DNA of 62,497 bases, taken from contig JADIMQ010000112.1 in assembly GCA_017694655.1 (NCBI GenBank), positions 1-62,497 of the forward strand. Reading direction: 5' to 3'. This stretch comes from Candidatus Cryptobacteroides merdigallinarum (lineage in GTDB: Bacteria > Bacteroidota > Bacteroidia > Bacteroidales > UBA932). A program made the translations under genes and the position numbers. Under the pieces are notes generated by a model. It was not told the DNA's origin and ran no database searches. It worked only from the letters and a program-made list of their open reading frames with translations. Shown here one piece after another: positions 43,298 through 52,336 of this stretch; position 1 is the stretch's first letter; the number at the start of each line of letters is the position of its first letter.

Positions 43298-44979
43298 CGT
43301 CTGTTTTCGTGTTTTGCGACCAGCCTGTCAAGGTCTATTATCCTCCTGCAAGAGCCGAGCGTCTCCTGCCTGTGTGCTATGACAACCACCGTGAGCGAGG
43401 TGTCGTCCGCAGAAAGTTCCGAGATGAAACTGTTTATCTGCGTCTCGGATTCAAGGTCCACGGAAGACGTGGCCTCGTCGAAAAAGAGTACCGAGGCACC
43501 CTTGTACAATGCCCTCGCTATGCCTATCCTCTGCCTCTGGCCTCCTGAAATCGAGTTCCCGGCCTCCGCAAGCCTCGTATCCATTCCTTCCGGAAGTCCT
43601 GAAACCCAGTCCCAAAGCCCTGTCCTGCGGAAAATATGCTCTATCCTGGCCCTGTCCGCGGCAGAGGCATCTTCACCGAAGGCCACGTTTTCCACAAATG
43701 TCCCGTCCACGAGGAAGACATCCTGCGGCACATAGCCCAGCAGGGAGTGCCAGGCCCCGATATTCTCCGGGCCTATCCTCGTGTCATCCACATACAGTCC
43801 GCCTTCTTCCGGGGTATAGAATCCCATCAGCAGGTTGAACAAGGTTGTCTTCCCGGCCCCGGAGCGTCCCTTTATCCCCACATACTCCCCTTTCCCTATC
43901 GTCAGGTCCATGTCCCTGAAAATGTAGCTGTCCGGGCCGCCATACCGGAACGAGACACCTCGCAGGGAGATATCCCTGCTGAAGGTAATCTTTTCCTGCC
44001 TGTCCGTAGAGGAATGCCTCCGGTCCATGGCTCCTGGCTCCATGAGAATGTCTTTCAGGATATCTATGCTGTAGGAGGAAGACTGCATGGCCTGCCAGCT
44101 CGCCACTATGCTTCTCACGGACGGGAGTATCTTCATGGCCGAAAGGGCAAAGATTCCGAAAGTCATGGACATTCCCCAAGGACCCGACATGGAAAGCATC
44201 ATGAGTATGACTATGGAGAGCATCATCGTGATTTCCATGAATCCTGAAGACGCCGCCGAATAGGATTCCGTCTTCAGCCGGACATCGCCCACCTTCTCCA
44301 GTGCGGAAAGGAAAGACGACAGCTGCCGCTCCGCCGCCCCGTTTATGCAATACTCCGGATACCCCCTGAACATCTCCAGGACCTTCCGTGCCTGGCCGCG
44401 GCGGGCACGGTTCTCCTCCACCCCGAGCTTCTTCATACTGTTCCTCACGTAGAAGGAATAGAAAAACATGAAAGGGCCGATCACAAGCAGGAGGGCCAGG
44501 GTGGGCAGGGGCTCATATATGAAAAGTGCGGCCAGGATAATGAGCAGCAGGAGCAGCGAAGACATGGCGTTAAGGAAAGAGAGCAGGATCCCGGAGGTGA
44601 AGGTCATGGTCACGGCATTGACCTTGTTGGCAAGGTCGACACTGTTCGACTGCCGTATGAAGAGGAGACCCCTGGACAAGAATTTCCTTATGACCGAATC
44701 CGCGAGGGCAGTATAGAGGGAGAAGACATAGCGGCTGCGGTACTTGGCAAGGAGTACGGAAAGCCAGCTTTTCAGCATGATGAACGCCATCGCGGCCCCT
44801 GCCGCAGGAAGCACGGATTCCACGCTCCCCTCCTTCTCCAGGACACGTGCAAGGACCGGTATGAAGACGACTACCCCGGCGAAGTCGAGCAGGGCCCTGA
44901 AAAACAAGGAAACGGATACCAGGACACCTCTCTTCCTGAAAGAGTCCGGGATCAGGGCATATATTTCCTTGAATCTCAT
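43294..44979 (-). CDS. ABC exporter with fused membrane and ATPase domains
   Basis: The 561-residue half-transporter has six membrane helices in residues 1-320 and a nucleotide-binding domain with Walker A GRSGAGKTT, signature ISGGQRQRIG and Walker B VLFFDEATSS. No N-terminal C39 peptidase domain is fused, so leader removal needs a separate enzyme such as the SipW-like protein. The ATG at 44979 is 4 nt after the PqqD stop. A TTG start upstream is less likely. Confidence 0.88.
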   Translation of the reverse strand: MRFKEIYALIPDSFRKRGVLVSVSLFFRALLDFAGVVVFIPVLARVLEKEGSVESVLPAAGAAMAFIMLKSWLSVLLAKYRSRYVFSLYTALADSVIRKFLSRGLLFIRQSNSVDLANKVNAVTMTFTSGILLSFLNAMSSLLLLLIILAALFIYEPLPTLALLLVIGPFMFFYSFYVRNSMKKLGVEENRARRGQARKVLEMFRGYPEYCINGAAERQLSSFLSALEKVGDVRLKTESYSAASSGFMEITMMLSIVILMMLSMSGPWGMSMTFGIFALSAMKILPSVRSIVASWQAMQSSSYSIDILKDILMEPGAMDRRHSSTDRQEKITFSRDISLRGVSFRYGGPDSYIFRDMDLTIGKGEYVGIKGRSGAGKTTLFNLLMGFYTPEEGGLYVDDTRIGPENIGAWHSLLGYVPQDVFLVDGTFVENVAFGEDASAADRARIEHIFRRTGLWDWVSGLPEGMDTRLAEAGNSISGGQRQRIGIARALYKGASVLFFDEATSSVDLESETQINSFISELSADDTSLTVVVIAHRQETLGSCRRIIDLDRLVAKHENRR

Positions 44980-44983
44980 CCCG

Positions 44984-45253
44984 CTACTCAACAAGAAGCC
45001 TGCATTCCTTCAGCTTGTCGCACCAGGCACCGGCATCCCGGAGAGCGATGTCCCGGGAGATACCGTATTTCTCCATAAGGGCTGCGGAGACGTCTTCCAG
45101 CCCGAAATCCCGCCCGTACATCGAATTCCAGAGGAAAAGGGATGATTCGTTCAGGGAAATGATCTTCGTCATGTCCTCCCCGTTCCTGCCCTGGATGATA
45201 ACCAGATGCTGTCCAGCCATCTCGCGGACCTTGTATTTGTCGGATATTCTCAT
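44984..45253 (-). CDS. PqqD-type RiPP recognition element
   Basis: The 89-residue protein has the winged-helix PqqD fold by pattern: strands around VIIQGR and KIISLNESSLFLW, then a helical half ending in CDKLKECRLL. PqqD/RRE domains bind leader peptides of ribosomally made, modified peptides. The ATG at 45253 is chosen because it follows the TATCTTTG promoter box; an upstream start at 45286 would overlap the box. It heads the four-gene operon. Confidence 0.75.
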   Translation of the reverse strand: MRISDKYKVREMAGQHLVIIQGRNGEDMTKIISLNESSLFLWNSMYGRDFGLEDVSAALMEKYGISRDIALRDAGAWCDKLKECRLLVE

Positions 45254-45283
45254 AGTCAACCCTTTGGAATTATTAACATCATA

Positions 45284-45291
45284 CAAAGATA
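45284..45291 (-). promoter_or_regulatory. Promoter of the PqqD operon (-7 box TATCTTTG)
   Basis: A perfect TAnnTTTG on the minus strand, 30 nt before the PqqD ATG. No clear -33. Confidence 0.55.
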
Positions 45292-45363
45292 AGCATTACC
45301 CCCCGAATCCGGAAATAGCGGGAGGATTTTTTCTGCATATACGGGAAATCCGCAGGCAAAGAC

Positions 45364-46776
45364 CTATTTGAGCCATTTTTTCCTGTAAAGGCGGACAAGG
45401 AAGATGAATCCCCTGAAGCACAGTTCTATACACATGGCCAGCCATGCACCTTCGAGGCCGTACCTCGGGGCAAGGACTGCCGCCAGGGTGAGCCTCACGG
45501 CCCATATGCTCCCGAGATTCATGATACTCGGCACAAGGGTGTCCCCGACCCCCACGAAAACACCGTACACCACAATGGAGGCGGCATACATCGGCTCGGC
45601 GAAAGCCTCTATCCTCAAGACCTTGGCCCCGAGTTCCCGGACAGCAGCATCCGGCGTCATTATCTCCATTATCAGGGGTGCAGCCACGTACATGACTATA
45701 CCCATTACAGTCATTACCGCTATTCCCATAAGCACCGAGATATGGGCGAACCTCCAGGTCAGGTCCTTCCTCCGGGCCCCTATACTCTGCCCGACGAGTG
45801 TCGTTGCCGCGTTGGAGACACCGTGCCCCGGCATATAGCAGAGGCTCTCCGCAGTTATGGCGAAGGAGTTGGCGGCTATCGCTATGGTGCCGAGAGGGGC
45901 CACTATGACGGTGGACATTATCTGCGCCCCGCACATTATCACCCTCTCGCACCCCATAGGAAGGGCTATGCCCAAGGCATTCCTGAAGCATTGGCGGGTG
46001 GGCCTGAAACTCCCCTTCTCCCGTGCTATCGCCAGTTCAGGAGACTTGAAGCAGAGGGAATACAGGAGCAGGGCAGCCACAACTATGGAGGCGAAGGCCG
46101 TCCCCAGGGCGGCTCCGGTAACCCCGAGACCGGCTCCGGGAACCGCTATCTCCATCCCCGCGAACTCAACAGTACGGGAAGGGAAGATCAGGAAGAAGTT
46201 GAAGACCACATCCAGGAGGCACATGAGGATGTTCAGAAGGCTCGGGGTGTACATGTTCCCGCTGCTGCGGAGCATCCCGCTCGCGAGCATATTGAGCTGC
46301 AGGGCCGGAAGGGACAGCATGAATATCAGGAAATACATCGAGGCATCCCTGTGGATATCCGCCTCCCCTCCGAGCCAGCGGGGAAGCGGACCGCTCACGG
46401 CACAGCCTATGGCCGATACCGCCAGACTGAAAATCATCACCATCACTATGGACTGGCGCAGTACGCTCCTGGCCTTTACCGTATCCTTTGAGCCGAGAAG
46501 ATGCGATACCTGCACATAGAAACCGGTGGCGCAGGCGACTGAAATACCGGCGAAGAGCCATGTAGTGGTAGACACGAGCCCGATTGAAGCGGAAGCTTCG
46601 GCACCGAGGCTCCCCACCATGGAAGCATCGATGAACTGCATCAGGATGGACGATATCTGGGATATGATGGCCGGGATACTGAGCTGTACCGTCAGCTTGA
46701 GCTGCTGGCCCAAGGTCATGGGCTGTCCGTCCTGTACCAGTTTCAGAAGTTCATTCCTTCCATCCTTTTTCTGCAT
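45364..46776 (-). CDS. MATE family multidrug/sodium efflux protein
   Basis: The 470-residue protein has twelve hydrophobic helices and the internal two-fold repeat of MATE exporters, which expel organic cations or drugs using a sodium or proton gradient. Family features include the N-terminal LKLTVQLSIPAIISQ segment and MQFIDASMVG. It lies upstream of the PqqD operon in the same direction but has its own promoter box (46897-46904). Confidence 0.88.
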   Translation of the reverse strand: MQKKDGRNELLKLVQDGQPMTLGQQLKLTVQLSIPAIISQISSILMQFIDASMVGSLGAEASASIGLVSTTTWLFAGISVACATGFYVQVSHLLGSKDTVKARSVLRQSIVMVMIFSLAVSAIGCAVSGPLPRWLGGEADIHRDASMYFLIFMLSLPALQLNMLASGMLRSSGNMYTPSLLNILMCLLDVVFNFFLIFPSRTVEFAGMEIAVPGAGLGVTGAALGTAFASIVVAALLLYSLCFKSPELAIAREKGSFRPTRQCFRNALGIALPMGCERVIMCGAQIMSTVIVAPLGTIAIAANSFAITAESLCYMPGHGVSNAATTLVGQSIGARRKDLTWRFAHISVLMGIAVMTVMGIVMYVAAPLIMEIMTPDAAVRELGAKVLRIEAFAEPMYAASIVVYGVFVGVGDTLVPSIMNLGSIWAVRLTLAAVLAPRYGLEGAWLAMCIELCFRGFIFLVRLYRKKWLK

Positions 46777-46896
46777 ATATCAAATTCCGGCAAAATTTGT
46801 CCATCATCAATCCGCCCGGCCGGCCTGCGGACATCTCCATTCCACGCTTTTCCGCCTTATGACCGTCTTTCCTGTTCCTCCAGGCGCATCCGGGCG

Positions 46897-46904
46897 CAAA
46901 GATA
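46897..46904 (-). promoter_or_regulatory. Putative promoter of the MATE gene (-7 box TATCTTTG)
   Basis: A perfect TAnnTTTG on the minus strand in the gap between copA and the MATE gene, about 120 nt before the MATE start. Confidence 0.45.
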
Positions 46905-46910
46905 AACATA

Positions 46911-49175
46911 TTATTCTGTCCGTACTGTACCTTTTTTACTGAATTTCCGGAGCCGAAGGCTGTTCGCGACCACGCTGACACTGCTGAACGCCATCGCAGC
47001 CCCCGCAATCATTGGATTAAGCAGGAACCCGGCGACAGGGTACAGGGCCCCGGCTGCGACAGGCACCCCTATAATATTATATATGAAGGCCCAGAAAAGG
47101 TTCTGCCGGACAACCCGGACTGTCATGCCGGAAAGCTCCAGAGCCTCTGGAATCTTCCTCAAGTCAGAAGATATTATCGTCATCTGGGCCACATCCATGG
47201 CAATGTCGCTGCCGCTACCCATAGCCAGGCTCAGGTCCGCCTGCGCAAGGGCAGCACTGTCGTTGATGCCGTCTCCGGCCATCGCGACCGTCCGGCCTTC
47301 CTGCTGCAGAGACTTCACGAAACCGGCCTTGTCCTGGGGCAGGATACCCGCCCTGTAACGTGTAATACCTACCTTCGAAGCCACGGCTGCGGCAGTATCC
47401 TCGTTGTCTCCCGTCAGCATGATGATCTCGAGCCCCCTTTTCCGGAGGGAGGCTACAGCTTCCGCGGAGCTGTCCTTGATCCTGTCCGTCACAGCCACTA
47501 TCGCCTCGGCTTTCCGTCCGGAAGCGAACCATATCACGGTATGGGCATCAGCCGCCAGGTCCGCCGCCTCTTCATCAAGTCCCTGGGACAGGAGTATGCC
47601 GTTGTCCTCCATGAATTTCCTGTTTCCGGCAAAATACGTCTCCGCACCGGACACTCCCCTGACCCCGGCTCCCGTAATGCTTTCAAAGCCGTCTATCCTG
47701 ACCTCCTGGCCACAGCCCAGATACCTTGTCACTGCCTCTGCAAGAGGGTGTTCCGAAAGACGTTCGAGGCTGTAGAGGATTTCTTCAAGGCCCTTTTTCC
47801 TGTCTGCGCAGGATTCCCCGGCCAGGTCTTCCGCCCAGACTATCTTCACGACCTCCGGGCGGCCTTCCGTCAATGTCCCGGTCTTGTCCAGCACCACGGT
47901 ATCTACCTTCCTGGCAATCTCTATGCTTTCCGCATCCTTTATGAGGATTCCCTGTTCGGCAGCCCGCCCTATCCCCACCATTATGGCAGTAGGGGTAGCA
48001 AGGCCGAGAGCGCACGGACAGGCGATGACAAGCACTGTCACCATAGCCAGGATGCCGTGGGTGAGCCCGTCAGACGGGTCGAGGACCAGCCACAGGACAA
48101 AGGACAGCAGGGCTATGCCCATTATTACCGGGACAAATATGGCGGCAATCCTGTCCACAAGCTTCTGCACCGGAGCCTTGCTTCCCTGTGCGTCCTGGAC
48201 CATGGAGATTATCCTGGCCAGCATCGTATCCTTCCCGACACTGTCCGCACGGAAACGGAAACTTCCCTTCTGGTTCATTGTCCCGGCAAAGACCCTGGAA
48301 TCCTCCTGCTTCAGCACAGGTACCGGCTCGCCGCTGAACATGCTTTCATCCACGTATGACGACCCTCCTACGACAGTCCCGTCGACAGCTACCCGTTCTC
48401 CGGGCTTCACAAGGACTATATCTCCCGGACGCACCTCCGACACGGCGACTTCCCTGTATTTCCCGTCCGTGCCCGGGACGGCCACTGTCACTGTCCGGGG
48501 CTGCAGCCCCATCAGCTTCCTTATGGAATCGGAAGTCTTTCCCTTCGCCCTCTCCTCCAGGAGACGCCCGAGAAGGATGAAGGCTATGATTACGGCGGAG
48601 GCTTCGAAATAAACGTGCGGTTCTATGCCCCGCTCAAGCCAGAAATCCGGGAACAGGACATTGAACACGCTGAAAAGATAGGATATGCCCGTACTGCAGG
48701 CCACGAGCGTGTCCATGTTGGCCGTGCGGTGTTTCAGCTGCTTCCACGCATTGACGTAGAAGCCTCTCCCCAGCCAGAATACGACCGGGGTGGCGAGTAT
48801 CCACATTACAATATCCGCATAAGGCATATCCATGAAGAACATGCCTATGACGAAGATCGGAAGGGAAAGGATTATGGCCCAGACCGTCCTGCGCCGGAGG
48901 TCCGCATACCGTTTCCGCCGGTCGTCTTCCGCGTCGTCGGAAGGCTCGTCCTGGCCGTCGATGACGAGATCGTAGCCGGCATCCCGTACGGCTTTCTGCA
49001 GCGTTTCCGGGCTGCACTGCCCGGCCTGGTATTCCACGTGCGCCGTGCAGGACGCGAAGTTTACCGAGGCATGCAGCACTCCCGGCTGGCTGTTCAATGT
49101 TTTCTCTACCCTCGCCGCGCAAGCTGCGCAGCCCATTCCGGATACCGGAAAATTTCCTGTCTTGTTCTTGCTCAT
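46911..49175 (-). CDS. copA: Copper-exporting P1B-type ATPase
   Basis: The 754-residue pump has one N-terminal heavy-metal-binding domain with GMGCAACAAR, then eight membrane helices with the CPC motif (ACPCALGLATP) that marks Cu(I) pumps. The phosphorylation site is DKTGTLTEG, followed by TGDN and GDGINDS. The ATG at 49175 starts a normal length; upstream in-frame codons are not used by the family. It is downstream of a regulator with a similar metal-binding-like domain. Confidence 0.93.
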   Translation of the reverse strand: MSKNKTGNFPVSGMGCAACAARVEKTLNSQPGVLHASVNFASCTAHVEYQAGQCSPETLQKAVRDAGYDLVIDGQDEPSDDAEDDRRKRYADLRRRTVWAIILSLPIFVIGMFFMDMPYADIVMWILATPVVFWLGRGFYVNAWKQLKHRTANMDTLVACSTGISYLFSVFNVLFPDFWLERGIEPHVYFEASAVIIAFILLGRLLEERAKGKTSDSIRKLMGLQPRTVTVAVPGTDGKYREVAVSEVRPGDIVLVKPGERVAVDGTVVGGSSYVDESMFSGEPVPVLKQEDSRVFAGTMNQKGSFRFRADSVGKDTMLARIISMVQDAQGSKAPVQKLVDRIAAIFVPVIMGIALLSFVLWLVLDPSDGLTHGILAMVTVLVIACPCALGLATPTAIMVGIGRAAEQGILIKDAESIEIARKVDTVVLDKTGTLTEGRPEVVKIVWAEDLAGESCADRKKGLEEILYSLERLSEHPLAEAVTRYLGCGQEVRIDGFESITGAGVRGVSGAETYFAGNRKFMEDNGILLSQGLDEEAADLAADAHTVIWFASGRKAEAIVAVTDRIKDSSAEAVASLRKRGLEIIMLTGDNEDTAAAVASKVGITRYRAGILPQDKAGFVKSLQQEGRTVAMAGDGINDSAALAQADLSLAMGSGSDIAMDVAQMTIISSDLRKIPEALELSGMTVRVVRQNLFWAFIYNIIGVPVAAGALYPVAGFLLNPMIAGAAMAFSSVSVVANSLRLRKFSKKGTVRTE

Positions 49176-49278
49176 GACAAATTTGCTTGAATAATGATGC
49201 CCGGTGTACATCCCCGCGGACTGCCGGCAGCCCGCAGGTCCCGTCCGGGAGCCTGCCCTGCCTTCCACGGAAGAGCCA

Positions 49279-49300
49279 CCGGTGCAAATGTAGGCACCGG
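49279..49300 (-). promoter_or_regulatory. copA promoter with overlapping operator palindrome
   Basis: TACATTTG (49285-49292, minus strand) is a perfect -7 box. A 7-bp inverted repeat with an 8-nt spacer (CCGGTGC-N8-GCACCGG) encloses it, so a bound protein would block or control copA transcription. The box lies about 110 nt from the copA ATG. The regulator might be the adjacent AraC-type protein or a separate repressor. Confidence 0.6.
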
Positions 49301-49409
49301 CCCAGTGAAATCCGTTACGGAATTATGGATATTATTTATAAGATTTCATCCTGCGGGAAGAGCACGCCCCTGCAAGGCCTGGTAAAGGTATGATGTCCCC
49401 GGGAGATAT

Positions 49410-49997
49410 TCAGACCTTGTCTATTGCCTTCCTCCTGCTGCCTTTCATTGTCCTGAAATGGCTCGGGGTCAGACCTGTCACGGACTTGAACTGGGAGCTG
49501 AGGTAGGCCGCGCTGGAGTATCCCAGCTCGTCAGCTATCTCGCCGAGGCTGAGTTCCCCGTATGCAAGGAGTTCCTTGGCCCGTTCGATCTTCTGCGCTA
49601 TGAAGTATTTCTCTATAGTCGTACCGGAAATCTCGGAAAAGAGGCGGCTGAGATAACCGTAGTCCCGGTTCAGTCTCGAGGACAGGTAATCCGAGAGGTT
49701 GGTCCTGGCGGCATCGCCGCTATAGTGGACGAGCTTTATGACCTCGGAGCGGATCTGTTCGATAAGCCTGGACTTCCTGTCGTCCATGAGCTCGAACCCT
49801 ATCGCCTCCAGGGAGGCGGCAAGGCTTTCCTTCAGCTCCGGGGTAATCTTTTCCTCTACACTGGCCGTACCGAGGTCGACTGATACCGGATGCAGGCCGT
49901 GCCTTGTCAGTACATTTTCCACTGCCATTATGCACCTGCGGCATACCATATTTTTGATATACAATATATTATCCTGTCCGTTAGCCTTTTCTTCCAT
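49410..49997 (-). CDS. AraC-type regulator fused to a heavy-metal-binding-like domain
   Basis: The 195-residue protein has an N-terminal HMA-like fold with a CxxC in NMVCRRCIMAVE (about 17-25), then an AraC/XylS DNA-binding domain with two helix-turn-helices (LGEIADELGYSSAAYLSSQFK is the second). This layout suggests a copper or other metal sensor that directly controls the neighbouring copA. The gene is upstream of copA in the same direction, with a 234-bp gap holding the operator-like site. Confidence 0.82.
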   Translation of the reverse strand: MEEKANGQDNILYIKNMVCRRCIMAVENVLTRHGLHPVSVDLGTASVEEKITPELKESLAASLEAIGFELMDDRKSRLIEQIRSEVIKLVHYSGDAARTNLSDYLSSRLNRDYGYLSRLFSEISGTTIEKYFIAQKIERAKELLAYGELSLGEIADELGYSSAAYLSSQFKSVTGLTPSHFRTMKGSRRKAIDKV

Positions 49998-50149
49998 GGT
50001 TCTCCCCCGTTTTTCACGTCCGGAACTGTCTCCAGACGCATCTAAGATATGCTTTTTTTTAAACGTATTGGCTTGTTTTTTCGGTTTTTATTGCATATCT
50101 TGCGCAAAGTTTTGACGCTTAATGTTTAACAGATAATTAATTTACTAAA

Positions 50150-50323
50150 ATGAAAGAGCTTGTAGATCAAATCAAGGCAGAGTATGAGGCGTTTGCAGCA
50201 AATGCTGATGCTCAGGTAGAGAAAGGCAATAAAGCAGCAGGAGCCCGTGCCCGTAAGGCAGCTTTGAACATCATGAAAATGATGAAGGAATTTAGAAAAG
50301 TCTCTGTAGAGAATTCTAAATAA
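50150..50323 (+). CDS. Small histone H1/Hc1-like protein
   Basis: The 57-residue Lys/Arg/Ala-rich protein begins MKELVDQIKAEYEAF and resembles the Bacteroidota Hc1-like histone family (AGARARKAALNIMK). It probably compacts DNA. Too short for most gene callers but well composed, with its own strong terminator downstream. Confidence 0.85.
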   Translation: MKELVDQIKAEYEAFAANADAQVEKGNKAAGARARKAALNIMKMMKEFRKVSVENSK

Positions 50324-50338
50324 GCATCTCGATAGAGA

Positions 50339-50395
50339 AATCCGGAAGGGGCTGCACCGGTTATTGAACCGGGACAGCCCCTTCCGGATTTTCTT
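50339..50395 (+). terminator. Intrinsic terminator of the histone-like gene
   Basis: A perfect 16-bp stem (50339-50354/50375-50390) with an inner hairpin, followed by a T-rich run, lies 15 nt after the stop codon. One of the strongest terminators in the window. Confidence 0.85.
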
Positions 50396-50651
50396 GAAGA
50401 GATTTTGTATATGTCCCCATGATTTGGGCGCTTGGCAGCAAAACTTCAAACCCCAGGTAAAAATGTCCTCCGTCCGACATGGAGGCTGCCCAACAGGATG
50501 CTTCCGGTGATGAGGTCTGGTTATTGCCATTGCTTGAATTGCCATTATCCTAATCGCAGGAGCCTGCCATGACATGGTGATGTTGGAATAAAACCGAGGG
50601 GATAGAGTGGAGTGACTTTCAGCACCGGGTCAAAAGCAGTCGGAAAGTTCC

Positions 50652-50789
50652 CTAAAACCTTCTGAAGTGGCTTCGCACCCGTTCAGTCCTGCCGAATCTT
50701 GTGCGTTTGTACGCCCTGACCCGGACAAGTCTGACAATCTCCGCCCTAATGGAGATTATGACGAGTCTGCAATATGTTCTCTTTTTCAT
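50652..50789 (-). CDS. Possible 45-residue arginine-rich small protein
   Basis: A minus-strand ATG frame of 45 codons, very rich in Arg (RLVRVRAYKRTRF). It lies 68 nt downstream of the small RNA terminator at 50857-50895. No family is recognised. It could be a regulated small protein, a remnant of a mobile element, or chance. The rest of 50396-51062 shows no other supported gene. Confidence 0.25.
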   Translation of the reverse strand: MKKRTYCRLVIISIRAEIVRLVRVRAYKRTRFGRTERVRSHFRRF

Positions 50790-50856
50790 GATAAGAATTA
50801 TTTAGCCGTAAGAACAATTGGCTCCTCGCACAAGTACCTCCCCTCGGTAACTGACT

Positions 50857-50920
50857 AAAAAAGCAGACATCCATTTAGGGATAGATGCCTGCCTCATTTG
50901 CTAAAGTCATTCTTATCATG
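50857..50920 (-). ncRNA. Candidate small RNA, about 64 nt
   Basis: On the minus strand a transcript from the box at 50927-50934 would start near 50920. It contains one hairpin (GTCAT/ATGAC, 7-nt loop) and then an intrinsic terminator (stem within 50863-50893, then six T at 50857-50862). The whole unit is about 64 nt, and the only frame in it is tiny. It may be a stand-alone small RNA or an attenuator for the small frame downstream. Confidence 0.45.
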
Positions 50921-50926
50921 ACTCTA

Positions 50927-50934
50927 CAAAGGTA
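50927..50934 (-). promoter_or_regulatory. Promoter of the candidate small RNA (-7 box TACCTTTG)
   Basis: A perfect TAnnTTTG on the minus strand. No clear -33. Confidence 0.45.
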
Positions 50935-51062
50935 ATATTAATTTTCTGAAAAGCAATGACAGAATCATAGAATGGCATAGAATTCCTGTTCGGTTATTTT
51001 ATAGAAAATCAATGTTTCATCATAGCATGTGCAGGTAATAATTCCGCCCAATTTACTGAGAG

Positions 51063-51156
51063 CCGTTTTTCGCTAAAATCGCCCTTGCAGTGCGCTCTGT
51101 GAGGGGTATGGACATAAAAGAAAAGGACACCTCGAATGAAGTGTCCTGCTTGGTAG
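51063..51156. repeat. Left 94-bp direct repeat (attachment site) of the integrated element
   Basis: This stretch is identical to 58472-58565 except at 51082 (C here, G at 58491). It encodes the same peptide as residues 495 onward of the large serine recombinase, then reads across the junction for 25 more codons to a TGA at 51231. It also contains a copy of the tRNA terminator (51124-51147). It represents one end of the element. Confidence 0.85.
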
Positions 51157-51876
51157 GACAGATAATCGAATTATCGAACCCGGTCATAGAGGGATTTGTT
51201 AAGGTTGTAGAGTTTTCAAAACACTTTTTGTGATGCGGCATGATATCCGGATTCCAAGTCGCAGTGTCATTGAACCGAGTCCCTTTTTGCGAAAAGGTAT
51301 CTATGCTCCGAGGTTGGATTATCCGGCTGAATTCATTTATGATTTCCGGAGATACTTCGGTTGAGGCTATACATGGGCTATCTCGTTGGTATGGTACAGT
51401 ATACTCCCTCTCTCCGCCCCGGTTTGACTCAAAAGGATAACATCTGTTATCCGTCTATTTTTGCGTGTATTGACAGAAGACGTAGTACACATACAACAGT
51501 TTGCCATGATGATTTCAGAGTGAATTCAAGTTTGTAAACGGGGCCTCACATCCTGATAAAATGACTGAATTAGTTTGATGTAAACAAAAAATAGCTACCT
51601 TTGCAGGGCCTGATTTCAGGCAGACATATTTTTTGGAAAAGCGTATTTGCGATTATCCTTACAGGGAACTTCGACACTTTCTTAACACAGGGATATGCAG
51701 CGAAACGCTCTCTCAATTTGTATTCGACAATCTCGAAATACAGTTGGGCGGAGCTTTTAGTTTGTATTATCTGTGTTTGGGAGTCGAAGCCCACCTGTAA
51801 ATAATTCAAATAAAGGCTTCGCTCTTTCCGTTTGTAGCATTTAATTCTCATTAGAGCCTTGTGAGACATTGTTTCT
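51157..51876. other. Left arm of the element, no supported gene
   Basis: About 720 nt between the left repeat and the lipoprotein gene. Several short frames exist in both directions, but none has a convincing start, composition or family. The last 270 nt are the leader of the lipoprotein transcript. A frame at 51601-51804 (plus, TTG start) is open but lies inside that leader; I do not call it. Confidence 0.5.
51574..51603 (+). promoter_or_regulatory. Promoter of the cargo lipoprotein transcript
   Basis: TTTG (51574-51577), an 18-nt spacer and TACCTTTG (51596-51603) fit the consensus well. The implied 5' leader is about 265 nt, unusually long for this window. Confidence 0.65.
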
Positions 51877-52296
51877 ATGAGAAAACAAATCTTGTCAGCA
51901 TTTCTGCTGTTAGCCGTATTTACGGCGTTCATTTCTTGTTCCAAGGATGAAGAAGAAGGTACAGAAGTCGCCGAAGAAGTTACATTGATTGGAAATTGGA
52001 CTTCTTACTGTGTCGATGAGTTTGGCGAATTCGGTGAATTCGTGGCAAGGGAACCGAACACGACGTATTCAGCCACATTTACCGAGACCGAGGCTACAAT
52101 CGCGATTGGTGATATGCCGAAAGCAACGGTCAAGTATGAAATCAGTGCCGATGACAACACGATTATCACTTTCCCTACCGTGTATGCGGATTATGGTATG
52201 CAGTTGGTGGCTCAATTCAAGGATGGCGAGCTTTTCATACAGCAGAATAATCCATATTGGGATTTCAGCTATGTATATCGCTTCACAAAGCAATAA
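51877..52296 (+). CDS. Cargo lipoprotein, lipocalin-like size
   Basis: The 139-residue protein has a lipoprotein signal (AVFTAFISCSKDEEEG; Cys at about 21) and an acidic linker. A beta-rich domain follows, with LIGNWTSYCV, TYSATFTETEATI and a final YVYRFTKQ. The pattern resembles lipocalin-like or DUF-type Bacteroidota surface lipoproteins, but no family is certain. First of three exported cargo proteins. Confidence 0.7.
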   Translation: MRKQILSAFLLLAVFTAFISCSKDEEEGTEVAEEVTLIGNWTSYCVDEFGEFGEFVAREPNTTYSATFTETEATIAIGDMPKATVKYEISADDNTIITFPTVYADYGMQLVAQFKDGELFIQQNNPYWDFSYVYRFTKQ

Positions 52297-52336
52297 TCCT
52301 AATTCTCATTTTATTAACAACTAAAAACAAATTACA

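Noticed and set aside
50126..50575. 149-codon minus-strand frame opposite the small histone gene
   Set aside because: The histone-like protein and its terminator are clear on the plus strand.
51063..51156. Remnant of a second, tandem copy of the element as the only explanation of the left repeat
   Set aside because: A simple attL/attR model explains both repeats with fewer events; the tandem model is kept only as an alternative that empty-site comparison would decide.
51570..51944. 124-codon minus-strand frame at the left end of the cargo
   Set aside because: It overlaps the well-supported lipoprotein start, promoter and leader on the plus strand and has no recognisable motif.
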